From assembly GCA_032718475.1 (NCBI GenBank), contig JAUCBJ010007536.1, positions 1 to 45,279 on the forward strand: a DNA stretch of 45,279 nt, written 5' to 3'. The notes beneath the pieces are model-generated. The model ran no database searches and was not told where the DNA came from. It worked only from the letters and a program-made list of their open reading frames with translations. Below are positions 10,601 to 18,105 of the stretch, one piece after another (positions within the stretch are counted from its first letter, which is position 1; every line of letters starts with the position of its first letter). A program made the translations under genes and the position numbers. The DNA comes from Nemertoderma westbladi. Lineage: Eukaryota > Xenacoelomorpha > Nemertodermatida > Nemertodermatidae.

Positions 10601-13524
10601 ACGCCAGTACACATGTCATCTACTACTTTATCGTCTAATTTTTTAATTGCTGATATGTCTGCCTTTGATGCATTGGGAATCTCTATATTAAGGTGATGTT
10701 CTAGAATTGAACTGAGTATATTAGGGGAAGGTTTTAATCCAAATAGTGCTCTAGTGTGTCTGTAAGCCTGAATATTTAAATTATTTGGGTCTACGTTATC
10801 ACAATCGTTAACCCATAAGAAACGCAATACATTCCTATCGTGTGCCTCTATCTGACATTGCAAGAACGCATGTTTGATATCGGCTGTGACACCTATGGGA
10901 TACATTCGCCATTTGATTACTACATGTGTTAATTTCGGCATTAAGTTTGGGCCAGCCTCTAGGCAGTCATTCAATGAGTAATCCGACTTTGTGGGACGAT
11001 ATGAGGCGTTAAACACTACTCTCAACTTAGTACTAACGCGTTCCTCCTTTAAAACACCGCTGTGAGGAATATAGTGAACGGCGCCACCTTGTGGTGTTTT
11101 ATGAAATTCCACCTTTTCTATATAACCTCTAGTAAGATGGTCTTGTATTACTTCGTTATATCTACTAAGTATGTTTAATTTTTTAAGACGTGGAATTAAT
11201 CGTTTTAAGTGACTTACACATTGTGGAAAATTGTCCTTAAGATTGTTAGGAGAGAGTTTCCATGGCAATGAGACAGTATACAAACCATCTTTCATGATTA
11301 TGTTTCCTAAAACCGGTGGTTTATTATCATGAATTTCGGCATTCGGTATTCCTATACTTTCTAAGGACCAAAATGTTTGAACTAGGTTCAGTAATTCTTT
11401 ATATTCTTGTTCTTGGGTGTCTACACAGTCAGTGAGAGTTGTAATAGTGGGAGTTGTATCGCCTATAGATACATTATTGCTCAACACCTCGCTATGAATG
11501 GATTCTGTTACTGATACATTTGCTCTGCCTGAAAGTAAGTAACCAAAACTACTTTGTAAGGCTACTAAGTCAGTTTCAGCAGACCTAATTACAGTACCAT
11601 GCACAAAGTTCCAGTAGTAATCACTACCAATGAGTAAGTCAACAGTAAAACCATTATTTGAGTGTACCGGTAAGTTATGAGCTAAATCCGATGTTTGTAA
11701 ATTTAGAATGGTTGCCCAATTTTTATTAGGTATATTTGTGTGAAGTGGTTCACAAATCTCTTCGACAACAACTGCTGTAATTTGACTTAGATCTCCGTTG
11801 CGATGGAGTAAATTTAATTGAACAACATCAAGCAACTCTGGCTCCGTTTTAGATTGTTTGTCCCTGAAACGCTTAATCAACATCAATTCCTGACCTATTA
11901 TTTGTAATTGATTGTATGTTGAAAAATGTTGTGTTACAAATGTACGTGTACTTCCTCCATCAAATAATGAGTTTGTATTCGCGGCTTTATTATTGCCCAG
12001 TTTACACCTTATAACAGCTGTTTGAAGTAGAATAGGCTCGGATAGTTTGCTATGTACTTCTTGAGAAGTAGTAAACAAAATGTTGCTAGTGCTTGTTGCT
12101 ATGTTATCGCTTTGAGTAATGGGTGCATTACTTTCATGAAATGCTACATTAACTTGAGATACTGATTTCGGTGTTGTGCAAATTGCAGTGTGGTGGCCAA
12201 ACTTTTTACATGTGAAACAAGGTTTACTGCGCGAGCAGTTTTGTGAAATATGGTCTTTGCCCAAACAGATAAAGCACCTTCTTAGTGCAATAAGCTGTTT
12301 TTTTCGCTCTGCCACGTCTGGTACCATATGATATGATGAGGAATAATGTGATTCTTGACAGAATATACACTTTGGGGTGTGCGATAATGTCAACGGTGTT
12401 TGTGGCCTTGTCTTTGTAATGCTGTAATGATGTGATGTAGGTTTACTAGTGTTTACAAATGTTGCTGCTGATGGTGTAATATTGAGTTTTGGTTTATTGT
12501 TTGCTAATGTAGGTGTGCGGTTTTGTTCGTGAAGTTCTTGTATAATTTCCTCAGTGTCCAATTGTCCTTTTATTGCAGTCATGAGAACCGATAGGTCGTC
12601 TATTTCATTGTTGTGGTCGCGCAATAGTCGTTCAGTGAGTTGGCGAGGCAGTGACCGTAGTATATCTGGTATAACAATGCGTTGGTATTCCTCAGTACCT
12701 ACACCTAGTGTTTTTAAAGCTCGAATGTTCTGCATACAAATGTTATATATTTGTCTAAGTGATGATGATGACCCTAATCGAGAAGTAATTGACCGCAGTT
12801 CTTCAATATGACTTCTAATAATTTTATTTTTATTTCCGAATTGTTGTTTCAAAATATCAAGAGCTATTTCGTAATTTTCACCAGCTACAGGAAGGCCTGC
12901 CACAATTTCTTTTGCTGCACCTGTCAAACTTTGGACCAAGTACTGAAATTTTAGCACATCCGGTAGGCCAGATTCATGCACAGCTGATAGGAAGGCATCG
13001 TGCCATCCGAAATATTTCAAAGGATTGCCGTCAAAGGAAGGTGGATGTAATTTTCCCAAAACAGAACGAGCAAAATGACTACTTGACTCATAAGGAACAT
13101 TGTGAGATGTATTTGATCCGGCAAAAGTAGAAAATGGACTTACTGGGTGACGAGAGGTAGCCCCTACTTGTACATTATGTCCTACATTACTGCCTACTAT
13201 ACCTACAGTAGGAGTAAGAGAAAGTTTCAGTTCAGAAATGGCGTTACACAGTCTAACCTCGTATTCTGCGCATGGAGCTGTATCATCTTCTACATGATAT
13301 TCGTTTGAGAGACCCCATATTTGTTCATTGAGTTCATCCAACCGTGAGTTGAACTTTTCTAACGACTTGATGCGACTATTCTTCGTTGTATCGTCGAGAC
13401 TGCCAATATCACCGATTGAATTGAGGACACGTGTTGCAGCAGCTCGTACTCCTCTTCGTGATCCTACATGTTGCTTTAATTCCTGTGATAGCTGGTCTTC
13501 ACCAGCAGCGTTGTTTATTGACAT
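7699..13524 (-). CDS. BEL/Pao gag-pol polyprotein, intact, 1941 aa
   Basis: A single open frame from ATG at 13522-13524 to TAA at 7699-7701. In order: coiled N-terminus; a DUF1759-type gag domain (about residues 155-300, with FDGNPLKYFGWHDAF); zinc-knuckle cluster (about 385-450, CFICLGKDHISQNC then CFTCKKFGHHTAIC); aspartic protease near residue 520 with FDGGSTRTFV; RT with motif A ADIKHAFLQ (about 880) and catalytic VVDDM (about 966); RNase H starting with SDAS (about 1177); integrase HHCC finger (about 1510) and DDE catalytic core with GIDFCGP, LSDNAST and a downstream Glu (about 1580-1695); and a C-terminal DUF5641-like domain. The protease has Asp-Gly-Gly where Asp-Ser/Thr-Gly is usual. 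Length and order fit a full BEL polyprotein, so it may be competent for transposition, though that is inferred from intactness alone. Confidence 0.97.
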   Translation of the reverse strand: MSINNAAGEDQLSQELKQHVGSRRGVRAAATRVLNSIGDIGSLDDTTKNSRIKSLEKFNSRLDELNEQIWGLSNEYHVEDDTAPCAEYEVRLCNAISELKLSLTPTVGIVGSNVGHNVQVGATSRHPVSPFSTFAGSNTSHNVPYESSSHFARSVLGKLHPPSFDGNPLKYFGWHDAFLSAVHESGLPDVLKFQYLVQSLTGAAKEIVAGLPVAGENYEIALDILKQQFGNKNKIIRSHIEELRSITSRLGSSSSLRQIYNICMQNIRALKTLGVGTEEYQRIVIPDILRSLPRQLTERLLRDHNNEIDDLSVLMTAIKGQLDTEEIIQELHEQNRTPTLANNKPKLNITPSAATFVNTSKPTSHHYSITKTRPQTPLTLSHTPKCIFCQESHYSSSYHMVPDVAERKKQLIALRRCFICLGKDHISQNCSRSKPCFTCKKFGHHTAICTTPKSVSQVNVAFHESNAPITQSDNIATSTSNILFTTSQEVHSKLSEPILLQTAVIRCKLGNNKAANTNSLFDGGSTRTFVTQHFSTYNQLQIIGQELMLIKRFRDKQSKTEPELLDVVQLNLLHRNGDLSQITAVVVEEICEPLHTNIPNKNWATILNLQTSDLAHNLPVHSNNGFTVDLLIGSDYYWNFVHGTVIRSAETDLVALQSSFGYLLSGRANVSVTESIHSEVLSNNVSIGDTTPTITTLTDCVDTQEQEYKELLNLVQTFWSLESIGIPNAEIHDNKPPVLGNIIMKDGLYTVSLPWKLSPNNLKDNFPQCVSHLKRLIPRLKKLNILSRYNEVIQDHLTRGYIEKVEFHKTPQGGAVHYIPHSGVLKEERVSTKLRVVFNASYRPTKSDYSLNDCLEAGPNLMPKLTHVVIKWRMYPIGVTADIKHAFLQCQIEAHDRNVLRFLWVNDCDNVDPNNLNIQAYRHTRALFGLKPSPNILSSILEHHLNIEIPNASKADISAIKKLDDKVVDDMCTGVYSIKEGLELQKSCTSILERGHFNMRRWTTNHTALQKMFNEFEQQTLTSKEEYGASTQVKQADNSNTQTYLQETLSLPETNSGNTARVLGHIWHLDTDTIAFNISSVYSYVSQLIPSKQALLQLVARVFDPLFILAPVTAPWKSIFPSACQKGLQWKEPLPDDLLTLWHRCLDNLRTLDQVSIPRYYFDTHKQVHQVELHGFSDASDRLYAAVIYIRAIYTDNSYSVSLVTSRTKVTPQSKASNKPPSTPKLELLGTYILSYLAYDVMSELQLQDSTVYLWTDAHDVLYWLHGNKQYKQFVQNIVQSINVLTEKMNARWRYCPGHDNPADIPTRGISTKKLINSELWFHGPKFLLSGGEESWPECPITTEISNECLKEVKHAPLIITQTTTVISQQNCSISNVIDYTKYSSKLQPLRILGWVLRFIANVKAKIGKGTSNALILDNTVTTKEIQTSEMLLIKHIQSQHYMPIIQYLTQGKGKCPKLVNQLNLFIDSGGIIRSKGRAKTPLLSWYSQNPILLPANDHYTVLIIRTAHEQVMHGRVRATLAQLRENYWLPRGRQVIKRVLRNCISCKVIQGKPYKSPDISPLPIERLTEESSPFTNVGIDFCGPLNVTRTLSDPQGSITKVYVALMTCAVTRAIHLELVPSLHVTSFISALQRFISRRGIPSLILSDNASTFKKTSQELVLYNKVLNSEAVKHAFGNLSIEWKFNVERYPSAYGFIEGLVVSVKSNLRKVMGRAVLTDEEFATLLVTCEGVVNSRPLTYIHTDDTECFDVLTPSHFLVGKRLCALPHPFVKSQNLEITAKTLKNRKKYQEIAANCFWQFWRDHYLKELRESHRTNNRSELNLIKPAIGDICLLCDKKLPRCLWKICRVDKLFESRDGEIRSVRIKIAKRGKEATYLTRSIKHLIPLEVPPNPTGLENITISMDKIKPRTDSSVKQKIESTLQSKHPRNAKQNKILGFYKT

Positions 13525-13709
13525 GGTAACTTGATGACTGTGAATTTTAGTGGTGATGGAACATCACGTTGTTCCCAATGAATATAGTGACTGAGTTTAG
13601 TTGATTATAGTACCCATAAAGTTTGTACTTACAACGCAACGTAGTAAGCAAATGAATTCACAAAAAAGTCACAGTAAATTGAAGTTAAAGTATTATTTAT
13701 CGGGCGCCA
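13525..13709 (-). other. 5' leader of BEL element with primer-binding site
   Basis: The leader is 185 bases. The primer-binding site is directly adjacent to the LTR: minus strand TGGCGCCCGATAAATA from 13709 downward. Its first 10 bases coincide with the PBS class that pairs with the 3' end of lysine tRNA in some vertebrate retroviruses. After that it diverges, so the tRNA used here is not certain. Confidence 0.85.
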
Positions 13710-13979
13710 TATTGGATAACGCGAAAGCGATATCCATAAATGAAAACATTTATTGATGTAAAATCAACAAGGTACAATATATTGATGTAATAATAGGTAA
13801 AGATATGTTACTCACAATAAGTACAACAGATATAGGAGTGCGGAATGTATAATGTGTAAATCAGCTGTTAGTACATAGTGTAGATTAGTGAACTGTACTA
13901 ACCAAACACATTAATTGGCAATATAAGTACTAAAGATATAATTGGCAATATAAGGTCTAATATCATATTATTCTCTACA
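13710..13979 (-). repeat. 5' LTR of BEL element (270 bp)
   Basis: On the minus strand it reads TGTAGAG...CCAATA and adjoins the primer-binding site. It is one base longer than the 3' LTR. As the promoter-bearing LTR it would drive the gag-pol transcript leftwards. I see no strong TATA box, only AT-rich stretches and a TATTGCCAATTA direct repeat. Confidence 0.93.
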
Positions 13980-13984
13980 CCTAA
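13980..13984. repeat. Target-site duplication CCTAA, right side of BEL element
   Basis: Matches 7033-7037. The same pentamer follows the LTR of the left duplication copy at 3862-3866. Confidence 0.9.
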
Positions 13985-14877
13985 CCACCCTCGGAAAGAA
14001 GGAAACAAAATACACGATTGAAACAAAGATTGGACCAGTCTCGAAGAAATGGAACCAGAAGCAGATGTGGGACAACATCTGTACTTTATCGACGTTCGTG
14101 AAACAACTGGAACAAGGCCAGAAGGATGCCCGCTCGATTGCTTCACCTTGTATTTTCTTCCGATACTTCCAATTCGCGTTAGAGGAACTATGCAAGCTTG
14201 TGCTTGAGAAGATGGAAAGAAGCGCTTTAAAAGCTGGGACCGTAGACAATGTCAGTAAGATAAAGGCCATGTGCAGCTTAACCGTTGAGGATTTAAAGTT
14301 CATGGTGACTGGTGATAATACAAAGTGGAACGAGTATATTTCTGTTCTGGCCCTTTGCGTAATTCTAAATACGCTGTTCAAAAAGACGGACCCAAACTTA
14401 CTCAAGGTTATAAAGACCATGACTCTTACCTTAGAAAACTTATTCGAAAACAAAAGTTTAAAGCTGGGAGAGGGAATAGCAGTTAAGTTTCCGAACGGGA
14501 AACTCTTAAACTTACCACTCTGCGTCCAGGCCCTACTAAGCTGCCCAGACATGAAAGAGGAATATCAAGACATCATTGTGGATGTGGACGTTGAGCATAA
14601 CAGAGTCCGGCTCAAGCCAGGCATGGTAATCGGTATGCTAAATACTGGTTCGACACTAATAACGATGATCTGCAATTTCACCGAGATATTGCGCAAGATT
14701 CAAAGTAGTGACGACTATGTCGGACTAATATGGTCCTCTGTCAAAGAAAGCAGGTTAAAGAACGTCCCAGAAGAGGGCGTTGGAGCTCCTGAAGGCGCAG
14801 ACATAGGGGATGTTGTGCCCCTTGCGGAAATCGGTGTTGATGAGAACTATAATCTAATACAGTGTGCAGTTAAATGA
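13980..14877 (+). pseudogene. Orthomyxovirus-like PB1 polymerase EVE, 3' segment (catalytic palm motifs A-C)
   Basis: The frame is open from the BEL LTR edge (CCTAA duplication 13980-13984) to TGA at 14875-14877; its first ATG is at 14065. Counting from that ATG: residues 20-55 hold a conserved basic segment before motif A (KDARSIASP onward); motif A GDNTKWNE is at 83-90 with its catalytic Asp encoded at 14314-14316; a motif-B-like GMVIGMLN is at 186-193; and motif C SSDD is at 214-217 (Asp codons 14710-14715). The GDNTKW and SSDD combination is the hallmark of PB1, the RNA-dependent RNA polymerase of Orthomyxoviridae. Together with the 5' segment the remnant spans just over 410 codons, against about 750 for PB1. 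The thumb region after motif C is missing, and the last ~45 codons look unrelated. All catalytic Asp residues are kept. It is non-retroviral, so it was presumably reverse-transcribed by a host retroelement. Confidence 0.92.
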
Positions 14878-15020
14878 ATTGCCAAAATGCATGAATGCCA
14901 AAAACAATGCTCTTATTTTCTCTCACAAAGATCCTGTCCATATTTCTTAAAATTTACATGTAGTATAGAATCCTGTAATGAGTGGTTCATTGATAATAAG
15001 TCACGTCCAGTAATGGTCAT

Positions 15021-15141
15021 AAGATAGAAAATGAAAAGGAAGTTAAATATTTAGGTGCTGCTTTGGCTAACTGAGTATCCAGAGAAAGCATGGTGAAAAA
15101 TATTTTCTAGAAAGTTAACAGTAGACTTAAGTTTATATAGT
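15021..15141 (+). pseudogene. Non-LTR retrotransposon RT fragment
   Basis: About 40 codons resembling the conserved YLG and following helix of LINE-type reverse transcriptases (EVKYLGAALAN, stop, VSRESMVKNIF, stop, KVNSRLKFI). Two stops break it. It lies 140 bases after the EVE stop codon, so a LINE remnant directly downstream may bear on how the viral mRNA was captured, but this is conjecture. Confidence 0.45.
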
Positions 15142-15208
15142 TTATTTTATTTTTATTTTATTAATTTTTATATTTTCACTGACTCTAGCAAGTTGCGAAA
15201 GTCGGTGT

Positions 15209-16153
15209 TTAACCCAGTTAAGCCCAATGACTACATTTGTAGAAACATCATTTAATGCAATGCAACATGAGTTTTCCATAATGTAGGGACTTTTTAACGT
15301 CATTGTGTTTCTTTGGACATGTTGGAGAAGGATTCTTAATCCAAAAATTTTATTTTTTTATTTTATCATTTATTAATTTTTTTTGTTCGAAATTTTTGTT
15401 TTTTGCCAAAATTTAGGCCCTTCTATAATGAAAAATTGTTCAAATATAAAATAGCAAAAAATATTTGTTTTGGCATAAATCATAATGATAAATATATATT
15501 TTATCATTATTTGATTTAAAGAAATATAGCAATTGGTTATTTTTCCTATTTGAAATAATGCACTTTTTGCCAATGACCATATTTGTAGTCATTGGGCAGT
15601 ATATGGGATATGGCATTTATGGAATTTATGAAATTATGTGTAATTTGCCAATCCCAAACTTTGATTCCATCATACGATCTATGAAAATTAACCCCCCCCC
15701 CACACCTAGTTTATATATTAAAACACTAGCACACTCCCATTTGTGCTGTAAAAATTGAGTCTGTTACAGGTACAGTACAAAAGTTACCGGTATAGGTTAC
15801 TGTACATAATGTTGAACTGTAAAGTTTCAGAATACTAAGTACTGAATACAGCTACGAGTCTTGCAAAATTGACTGTTTTCTCGATTTTTATAAACAGAAC
15901 ATGAATACATCACGCTTTTATGGGAGTGGGAAACGTATTGGTTTCATAAAAATGGCCGCTGCCATTGAGGAGGCTGTGGATCCGAGTCCTATGGAGTTAG
16001 TAGATATTGTAATGATTGGGCCGCCTATTGGAGGTAATGAATGATGGTGATAATGAAAACATCGATGATGATGATCTTTTGGTTGCAGAGGGTTTACCTG
16101 TCGAAGTTGTAGCTGAACACGAAGTCCATACCAATGATAACTATGATCAATAA
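15209..16153 (+). mobile_element. piggyBac-like element, 5' end and broken transposase N-terminus
   Basis: A TTAA followed by CCC opens the element (15209-15215), which fits the TTAA target and CC-starting ends of piggyBac. The word CCCAATGACTACATTTGTAG follows at 15223-15242 and recurs inverted inside a hairpin at 15570-15595. From the ATG at 15901 a reading frame shows PMELVDIVMIGPP. After a frameshift at about 16030 it continues as an acidic run (NIDDDDLL) and LPVEVVAE before stopping near 16153. Acidic N-termini with an IVxxPP motif are typical of piggyBac/PGBD transposases. The catalytic core is absent. Identification is by resemblance only. Confidence 0.45.
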
Positions 16154-16223
16154 CAATGATTGTAAAATGATTTAATAAACTGCGACTTACCGACTTGAGC
16201 TTTTATTCCCAACAGCCGGAGTA

Positions 16224-16237
16224 GCCCCCCCCCCCCC
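16224..16237. repeat. Poly-C tract, 14 C
   Basis: Homologous to the 15-C tract of the left copy. The roughly 450 bases from here to the duplication breakpoint contain no gene. The GC-richer last part (from about 16560) is probably leader of the NeSL-type LINE. Confidence 0.75.
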
Positions 16238-16901
16238 CTGTTTTTTATTTACTCTATACCAGAATTTAATGAGGTTTTAACATCTGAAAACCGCTTAGCG
16301 ATACCTCATTCAGTTCTCGAGTTATCGCTGTTTTTCTGTATGATGGTCTGCCAGTCAAATTGTAGACAGACAGACAAACTAGATTCCACCAAACCTTAAA
16401 ACTGACATCGGAAATGAAATAACGAACTGGTTCTGTAGTTGAGACAGCCTGTCTGCCTACTTAGCTGTATACCATCGTTGACTGCCCGAATACTGAATAA
16501 CTGCTCGTCTCGGTACCGGTAACCAAGGCGACCGATAACCCCCTTGGGCCTACCTTATCGTCCCTACTACAGTCGGCATTGTTTATTTCTCGCCTTCGAC
16601 GGAGTCGAGTTCCCCTTTCTCTGGGCTGAGATCACCTGTTCCAAGCGTCCCCGCGAGTTAGTTGTCGTCCTCGTGGTTTGGGCCGTTCTCCCATCGTGTG
16701 GTTTTCTGCTAGCAATTTCATCCCGAACCGAGTTCAGGTGCGCAGACAACTTACTGGACCGGGAGCCGTATTCCCCCACGTCCACACCTACCAGGGAAAG
16801 TTTCACATGCAAGCTTTTTCTTCTTTGAACCTTTTTCTAAACTACGCAGGTGAGGAATATTTGTTCTGTTCACTTAGCTGTCTCACTCACCTCACTGATT
16901 T

Positions 16902-17073
16902 AATTACCCGTTCATATAACTGTTTCATCCCATCTCATTGTGTTAATTACCTGTTCATATAGCTGTTTCATCAAATCTCATTGTGTTAATTACCTGTTCA
17001 TATAACTGTTTCATCCCATCTCATTGTGTTAATTACCTGTTCATATAACTGTTTCATCCCATCTCATCGTTTA
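16902..17073. repeat. Minisatellite, four 43-bp units
   Basis: Units start at 16902, 16945, 16988 and 17031. Each begins AATTACCTGTTCATATAACT with a few substitutions (for example AAC to AGC, and TCC to TCA in unit 2). The fourth unit diverges in its last bases. Confidence 0.95.
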
Positions 17074-17661
17074 AATTATCGCCCACCATTACGTTTATAT
17101 GGTTTTTTACTTTTATTTATAGCTCATCATTTAATAATAATAATATTATATTATTTTATTATATTATCTACATTTAATAATACGGATTATCACTTCTGTT
17201 CATCTCATAACTTATCAATCATTGGTCGGAGCCGTCATTAGGCCCTATTTCTCATTAGCAATAGAGCCCCACATTACATTTTTGTTATTAATTCATGTGT
17301 TTTCTGTGTTGGATTCTATTCCGCTTTAAGTTCCACTTATTCACTCATATCTGTTTCATTTATGCTTTCATTCATGTCCCTTATTTCTCTTTTCACTTAC
17401 AACCTTTAGACTGCAACCATTTACCCCTTTATTGCACCCTTTATTGGTTTAATTATCCACGATTTATGAACCTACCTTTACTGTACTCTGTGCTGTTTTC
17501 AGTTTTTGCCATAGTTTATTGTTACTTTTAATTAAGTCAATTGAGTCCATAGTTTGCCTGTCAGTTACTGTTCAGTTACTTTCTGTAACTGAGATCTGTT
17601 CTGCCCGTGGTCCTTTCCAATCCCTGCATACTTTTTACCCTAATCATTCCCTCTGCATAAA

Positions 17662-17675
17662 CCCCCCCCCCCCCC
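17662..17675. repeat. Poly-C tract, 14 C
   Basis: A C homopolymer some 65 bases upstream of the first LINE ATG, one of five long C/G runs in the window. Confidence 0.8.
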
Positions 17676-17740
17676 AAGCTACTTACTAGCTGCCACCCAA
17701 ACCACCTTACAAACCTCAGAACTCACATCCTTCTCACGGG

Positions 17741-18100
17741 ATGGCCAAACCCCCTTTTCCCTTAATCGAAACCATTGACCTGACCGACTCGCTCCTTCTC
17801 AATTACCCACCTCCTCCATCTGATATCCACTGGGACCTTGCTGGTATACCACTGTCCAAGCGCGATTTAGCCTCCCTCTCCGGCGAATCAGTTGCCCCAA
17901 GAAGTGGGTGGCTTACTGACAATATTCTGGAGGCCATCATCCACCACTTCGCCGGACAATCTACCATCGGTCCGATCAAAGTGTTTAACTCCCAGTTCAT
18001 TGACTACCTACTCTCACCTGCACACGGCTACAACCTTGTTAGGAGATGGACCACTAAGGTTGACATATACAGCTTCACTTATGATCCTATTCCCTATTAA
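17741..18100 (+). pseudogene. NeSL-like LINE ORF, N-terminal part (start of Ulp1-like protease)
   Basis: An open frame of 119 codons. It includes SGWLTDNILEAIIHHFAG and VFNSQFIDYLL, the segment that precedes the catalytic His in C48/Ulp1 peptidases. It stops at 18100. The domain continues for a few codons in a second frame (INRGGT near 18092-18110) and then in the main frame at 18106 with the His-Trp pair. The ATG at 17741 is the most plausible original start, because the protease domain begins about 55 codons later. Confidence 0.8.
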
Positions 18101-18105
18101 CCGAG

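Larger units (their letters stand above)
7038..13979 (-). mobile_element. Complete BEL/Pao LTR retrotransposon (6942 bp)
   Basis: On the minus strand the element runs: 5' LTR (13710-13979), primer-binding site, gag-pol ORF (7699-13524), a short 3' untranslated stretch, polypurine tract (7307-7319) and 3' LTR (7038-7306). It is bounded by CCTAA target duplications. The two LTRs differ by one substitution near the outer end (G at 13714 against A at 7042) and a one-base A indel in GGTAAAGATATG, so insertion is recent. All enzymatic domains expected of an autonomous BEL element are present in one open frame. It sits inside a viral PB1-like ORF and was carried along by the tandem duplication. Confidence 0.95.
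10119..16686. repeat. Right copy of the duplicated segment (visible homology)
   Basis: Matches window bases 1-6569 almost perfectly. It covers the 5' half of the BEL element, its 5' LTR, the EVE 3' segment, the LINE and piggyBac scraps, and about 120-270 bases of what is probably the NeSL-type LINE leader. The full unit is inferred to begin at 6570. Confidence 0.93.
16687..17740 (+). other. Probable 5' untranslated region of the NeSL-type LINE
   Basis: There is no credible coding frame. The first part is GC-richer (16560-16830) and continues without a break from the duplicated segment. A 43-bp minisatellite (16902-17073), AT-rich simple sequence (17130-17175), a pyrimidine-rich stretch and a 14-C tract (17662-17675) follow. 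The pyrimidine-rich strand bias continues into the LINE ORF. That is why I treat it as leader, but the 5' end of the element was not located. Confidence 0.45.

Noticed and set aside
16902-17073. CRISPR-like array of regular repeats
   Set aside because: The 43-bp units abut without spacers; it is a minisatellite in eukaryotic DNA.
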